A stretch of 64,000 bases of DNA from contig JAKPGA010000012.1 of NCBI GenBank assembly GCA_029551145.1, positions 1 through 64,000 of the forward strand, given 5' to 3'. The translations under genes and the position numbers were made by a program. Positions 62,098 through 64,000 of the stretch are shown one piece after another. Origin of the DNA: Thermotogota bacterium (GTDB lineage: Bacteria; Thermotogota; Thermotogae; Thermotogales; DSM-5069). Numbering within the stretch: the stretch's first letter is position 1; each line of letters begins with the position of its first letter. The notes beneath the pieces are model-generated. The model ran no database searches. It had not been told where the DNA came from and was given only the letters and a program-made list of their open reading frames with translations.

Positions 62098-62843
62098 CTG
62101 CCAACACCTCCCTCAATTAAGATCTCTATAGCTCTGATGGCTATCTTGATAGAATTCTCGAGTCCCTTTTCGAATCTCTCACCAGCCTGTACATAACCTT
62201 CGTCTGTGAGCTCCTCTCTGACGGTCAAGACTGCTCCAGTTTTCAGTCGCTTTATTCCTCCTACGATGTACAAGGCACCTATTTCCATCTCAATTGCAAG
62301 AACACCCGCTTTGACAAGCTGACTTTCCAGGTGATTGTGTTTTTCTGGATCAAAAGCCCTTCCATAGTACGAATCAGTGGAGAGTACGATACCGACATGA
62401 AAAGGATTTTTCACATCCTGTGCAGCCTTGACCAGTGCATCTACAACCTGAAAATCTGCAACAGCTGGATACTCGGGGATTATGTACTGAGAGGTTGTAC
62501 CATCTAACCTCACCGCTGCGTTGACGATCACACTGTCACCAAGTTTTAGATTCCTTTGCGCCGCTCCAGTTGTTCCAACTCGTATCACGACCTTGGCATT
62601 TGTTGTAGCCAGTTCCTCTATACCGATCGCCATGGCAGGAGCGCCCATGCCCGTTGACATGACACTGACCTTCTCGCCCTTCACATAACCTGTGTAGGTG
62701 AGATACTCACGGTTGTCGCCAACTTTGACAGCATCTTGAAAGTACTTTGCCACGCGTTCGACCCTACCCCTGTCACCAACTACGATGACGTATTTACCCA
62801 CATCCTTCGGATCAACTTTTATGTGATATCTCGGATCTACCAT
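62094..62843 (-). CDS. Nucleoside phosphorylase (uridine/purine phosphorylase family)
   Basis: A 249-residue PNP/UDP-family enzyme that cleaves nucleosides with phosphate to base and (deoxy)ribose 1-phosphate. YVIVVGDRGRVERVA (about 18-32), STGMGAPAMAIGIEEL (about 63-78), VIRVGTTGAAQ and VLAIEMEIGALYIVGG are conserved; the last is the ribose and base-binding block MEIGALY. Uridine phosphorylase activity is the best guess. It lies between the nucleoside hydrolase and binding-protein genes. Confidence 0.9.
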   Translation of the reverse strand: MVDPRYHIKVDPKDVGKYVIVVGDRGRVERVAKYFQDAVKVGDNREYLTYTGYVKGEKVSVMSTGMGAPAMAIGIEELATTNAKVVIRVGTTGAAQRNLKLGDSVIVNAAVRLDGTTSQYIIPEYPAVADFQVVDALVKAAQDVKNPFHVGIVLSTDSYYGRAFDPEKHNHLESQLVKAGVLAIEMEIGALYIVGGIKRLKTGAVLTVREELTDEGYVQAGERFEKGLENSIKIAIRAIEILIEGGVGR

Positions 62844-62846
62844 GAG

Positions 62847-63770
62847 CTACGCCTCCCTTAATTGACTGAGTTTTTCGAAAAAGAGATCGAAGAATCTCAT
62901 TCTATCTGCTCTCAACATGACCTTCGCATTCAGAGTCTTGCCCGTTGTTCGCCACACATCAACTACGGTCTGCCCGTAGGTGAGTTCACCCTTTGTTTCA
63001 ACATCAACGTGGTAGTCCTTTGTTTCGAATATCTCTGGATGAATCAAGTACATTACGGTGCACGGATCATGCAGCGGGACACCTTCTATGCCAAAAACTC
63101 TTTTGTAGGTTGATTTGAAGAAAACCAGAAGATCGGCAAGTAGATCGAACTTCGCTCCGAGTAACCTCATTTTCCGTACCTCTTCTTCTGTGACCACAAC
63201 TTGGTGAGTTACATCCAAAGGTGCCATCACGATAGGAACTCCAGATTGGAAGACAATCTTTGCAGCTTCTGGGTCTGCAAAGATGTTGAACTCAGCGGCA
63301 GGTGTCACATTACCAAAGGCAATACCACCGCCCATCAAGACTATCAAGGCTATCCTTTTGATGAGATGTGGGTAACGGATCATGAAAAGTGCAATATTAG
63401 TCAGAGGACCCGTTGGAACAAGCACAACATCAGAATATTTCTCCAAAGTCTGAGCGATGAAGTCAACGGCATGAAGTCTTTCTATAGGACGCTTTGCTGG
63501 TGGAAGTTGAGCGCCTTCAAGGCCTGACTTACCGTGGATATCTGGAGCCACTATGACATTCCTGAAAAGTGGTTTGTCACACCCGGCAAATACGGGTACA
63601 TCAATATCGAAGAGATCGAGAACCGTCCGTGCATTCTTTGTCGTGTTTTCCAGGTAGGAATTACCAACAACGGTGGTGACACCAAGTAATTCAATCTCCT
63701 TAGATGCAACAGATAAAAGAATAGCAAAAGCATCGTCATGACCAGGATCGCAATCCAAAATGATACGCAC
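62847..63770 (-). CDS. Nucleoside hydrolase (inosine-uridine preferring family)
   Basis: A 307-residue calcium-dependent hydrolase releasing base and ribose from nucleosides. ILDCDPGHDDAFAILLS (4-20) is the diagnostic Asp cluster; VLVPTGPLTNIAL, MGGGI with FNIFADPEAA, and LHDPCTV with its Asp complete the active site. GTG 63770 follows GAGGTG. It is the first gene of the nucleoside operon, which thus contains both a hydrolytic and a phosphorolytic route. Confidence 0.95.
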   Translation of the reverse strand: MRIILDCDPGHDDAFAILLSVASKEIELLGVTTVVGNSYLENTTKNARTVLDLFDIDVPVFAGCDKPLFRNVIVAPDIHGKSGLEGAQLPPAKRPIERLHAVDFIAQTLEKYSDVVLVPTGPLTNIALFMIRYPHLIKRIALIVLMGGGIAFGNVTPAAEFNIFADPEAAKIVFQSGVPIVMAPLDVTHQVVVTEEEVRKMRLLGAKFDLLADLLVFFKSTYKRVFGIEGVPLHDPCTVMYLIHPEIFETKDYHVDVETKGELTYGQTVVDVWRTTGKTLNAKVMLRADRMRFFDLFFEKLSQLREA

Positions 63771-63815
63771 AGGAACACCTCACTTTGTCTGCTCTGAGAA
63801 GTTGGTTTCTTTTAG

Positions 63816-63844
63816 ATTTTATCATTTACTCCACGGTTGTTCAA
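63816..63844 (-). promoter_or_regulatory. Promoter of the nucleoside operon
   Basis: TTGAAC (63839-63844), 17 bases, TAAAAT (63816-63821) on the minus strand, about 45 bases before the GTG at 63770. Confidence 0.75.
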
Positions 63845-63845
63845 T

Positions 63846-63878
63846 AATTCTCCAAAACTTTGCGAAATTTGGAGAATT
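63846..63878. repeat. 11-bp inverted repeat upstream of the nucleoside promoter
   Basis: AATTCTCCAAA and TTTGGAGAATT flank an 11-base centre. It abuts the -35 box of the nucleoside operon and lies between divergent genes, so it may be an operator. It is not followed by a T-run in either direction, which argues against a terminator. Confidence 0.6.
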
Positions 63879-63997
63879 CAACGCAACTCAATTTTTCCGA
63901 ACTCTTCAACGGCAAAATTCTCAAACTCTTTTGTTACAAACAATGACTACAGAAAAGTCGGTGGTGAACCTAAAATCTTCTTCAGGAGGTGTTCAGA

Positions 63998-64000
63998 TGT
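63998..64000 (+). CDS. Start of a gene running out of the window
   Basis: AGGAGGTG (63986-63993) is followed by an ATG at the very end of the window, in good spacing for a plus-strand gene divergent from the nucleoside operon. No more can be said about it. Confidence 0.5.

Overview
The window is a gene-dense stretch of a thermophilic anaerobe of the phylum Thermotogota, most likely a Pseudothermotoga (old Thermotoga lettingae/elfii/hypogea group). Grounds: a GH4 glycosidase very like T. maritima AglA, an Fe-S type tryptophanyl-tRNA synthetase, Hnd/Hyd-type NADH-linked Fe-S flavoproteins, a long-form TrpB2, many sugar ABC systems with non-lipoprotein signal peptides, short secreted proteins ending in Phe (toga/outer-membrane barrels), strong AGGAGGTG ribosome sites and many GTG/TTG starts. 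No rRNA, tRNA, CRISPR array, insertion sequence or prophage was seen. The assignment rests on recognition of the proteins, not on a database search.

Layout. 1-6.3 kb: an arabinose-type regulon (two sugar-binding proteins, two permeases, AraD, AraR), with three promoters that each carry a GTACGTAC palindrome over the start of transcription. 6.4-13.2 kb: a DUF368 (PopT-like) membrane protein, a polar amino-acid ABC operon whose binding protein is broken by one in-frame TGA, a secreted 5'-nucleotidase, and a sodium-pump decarboxylase beta subunit with a 42-residue gamma-like subunit. 13.6-22.4 kb: housekeeping genes (rnhC, nth, M24 peptidase, efp, Asp23 family, nusB, fhs, folD, trpS, scpA, scpB). 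22.3-27.2 kb: a five-gene Hnd-type operon with two NuoE/NuoF-like pairs and a Rex-like operator. 27.2-35.3 kb: sua5, mgtE with possible leader ORFs, a cold-shock protein, a small barrel, GH4 alpha-glucosidase, a GGDEF protein paired with a class II aldolase, and proC.

35.4-44.5 kb is an unassigned catabolic operon: tripartite tricarboxylate transporter TctCBA, a Gfo/Idh/MocA dehydrogenase, a dihydroorotate-dehydrogenase-like Fe-S flavoprotein, a fumarate-reductase-like flavoprotein, a zinc alcohol dehydrogenase and an IclR regulator; a perfect palindrome lies just downstream of its promoter. 44.7-50.6 kb (minus strand) is an envelope/secretion-like operon: two paralogous secreted proteins, an Ig-like periplasmic protein, a short stand-alone secretin and a barrel-like protein.

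50.7-52.2 kb is trpB2 preceded by what reads as a complete ribosome-mediated tryptophan attenuator: promoter, a 27-residue leader peptide with three consecutive Trp codons, a 1:2 hairpin, a 13-bp antiterminator and an 11-bp terminator. This is the best hidden signal in the window. 52.7-57.5 kb carries an S9 peptidase, an RND/MMPL exporter and an RsuA-type pseudouridine synthase. 57.5-63.8 kb is a complete nucleoside uptake and cleavage operon (nucleoside hydrolase, nucleoside phosphorylase, BMP-type binding protein, ABC ATPase, two permeases), with an internal terminator after the binding-protein gene.
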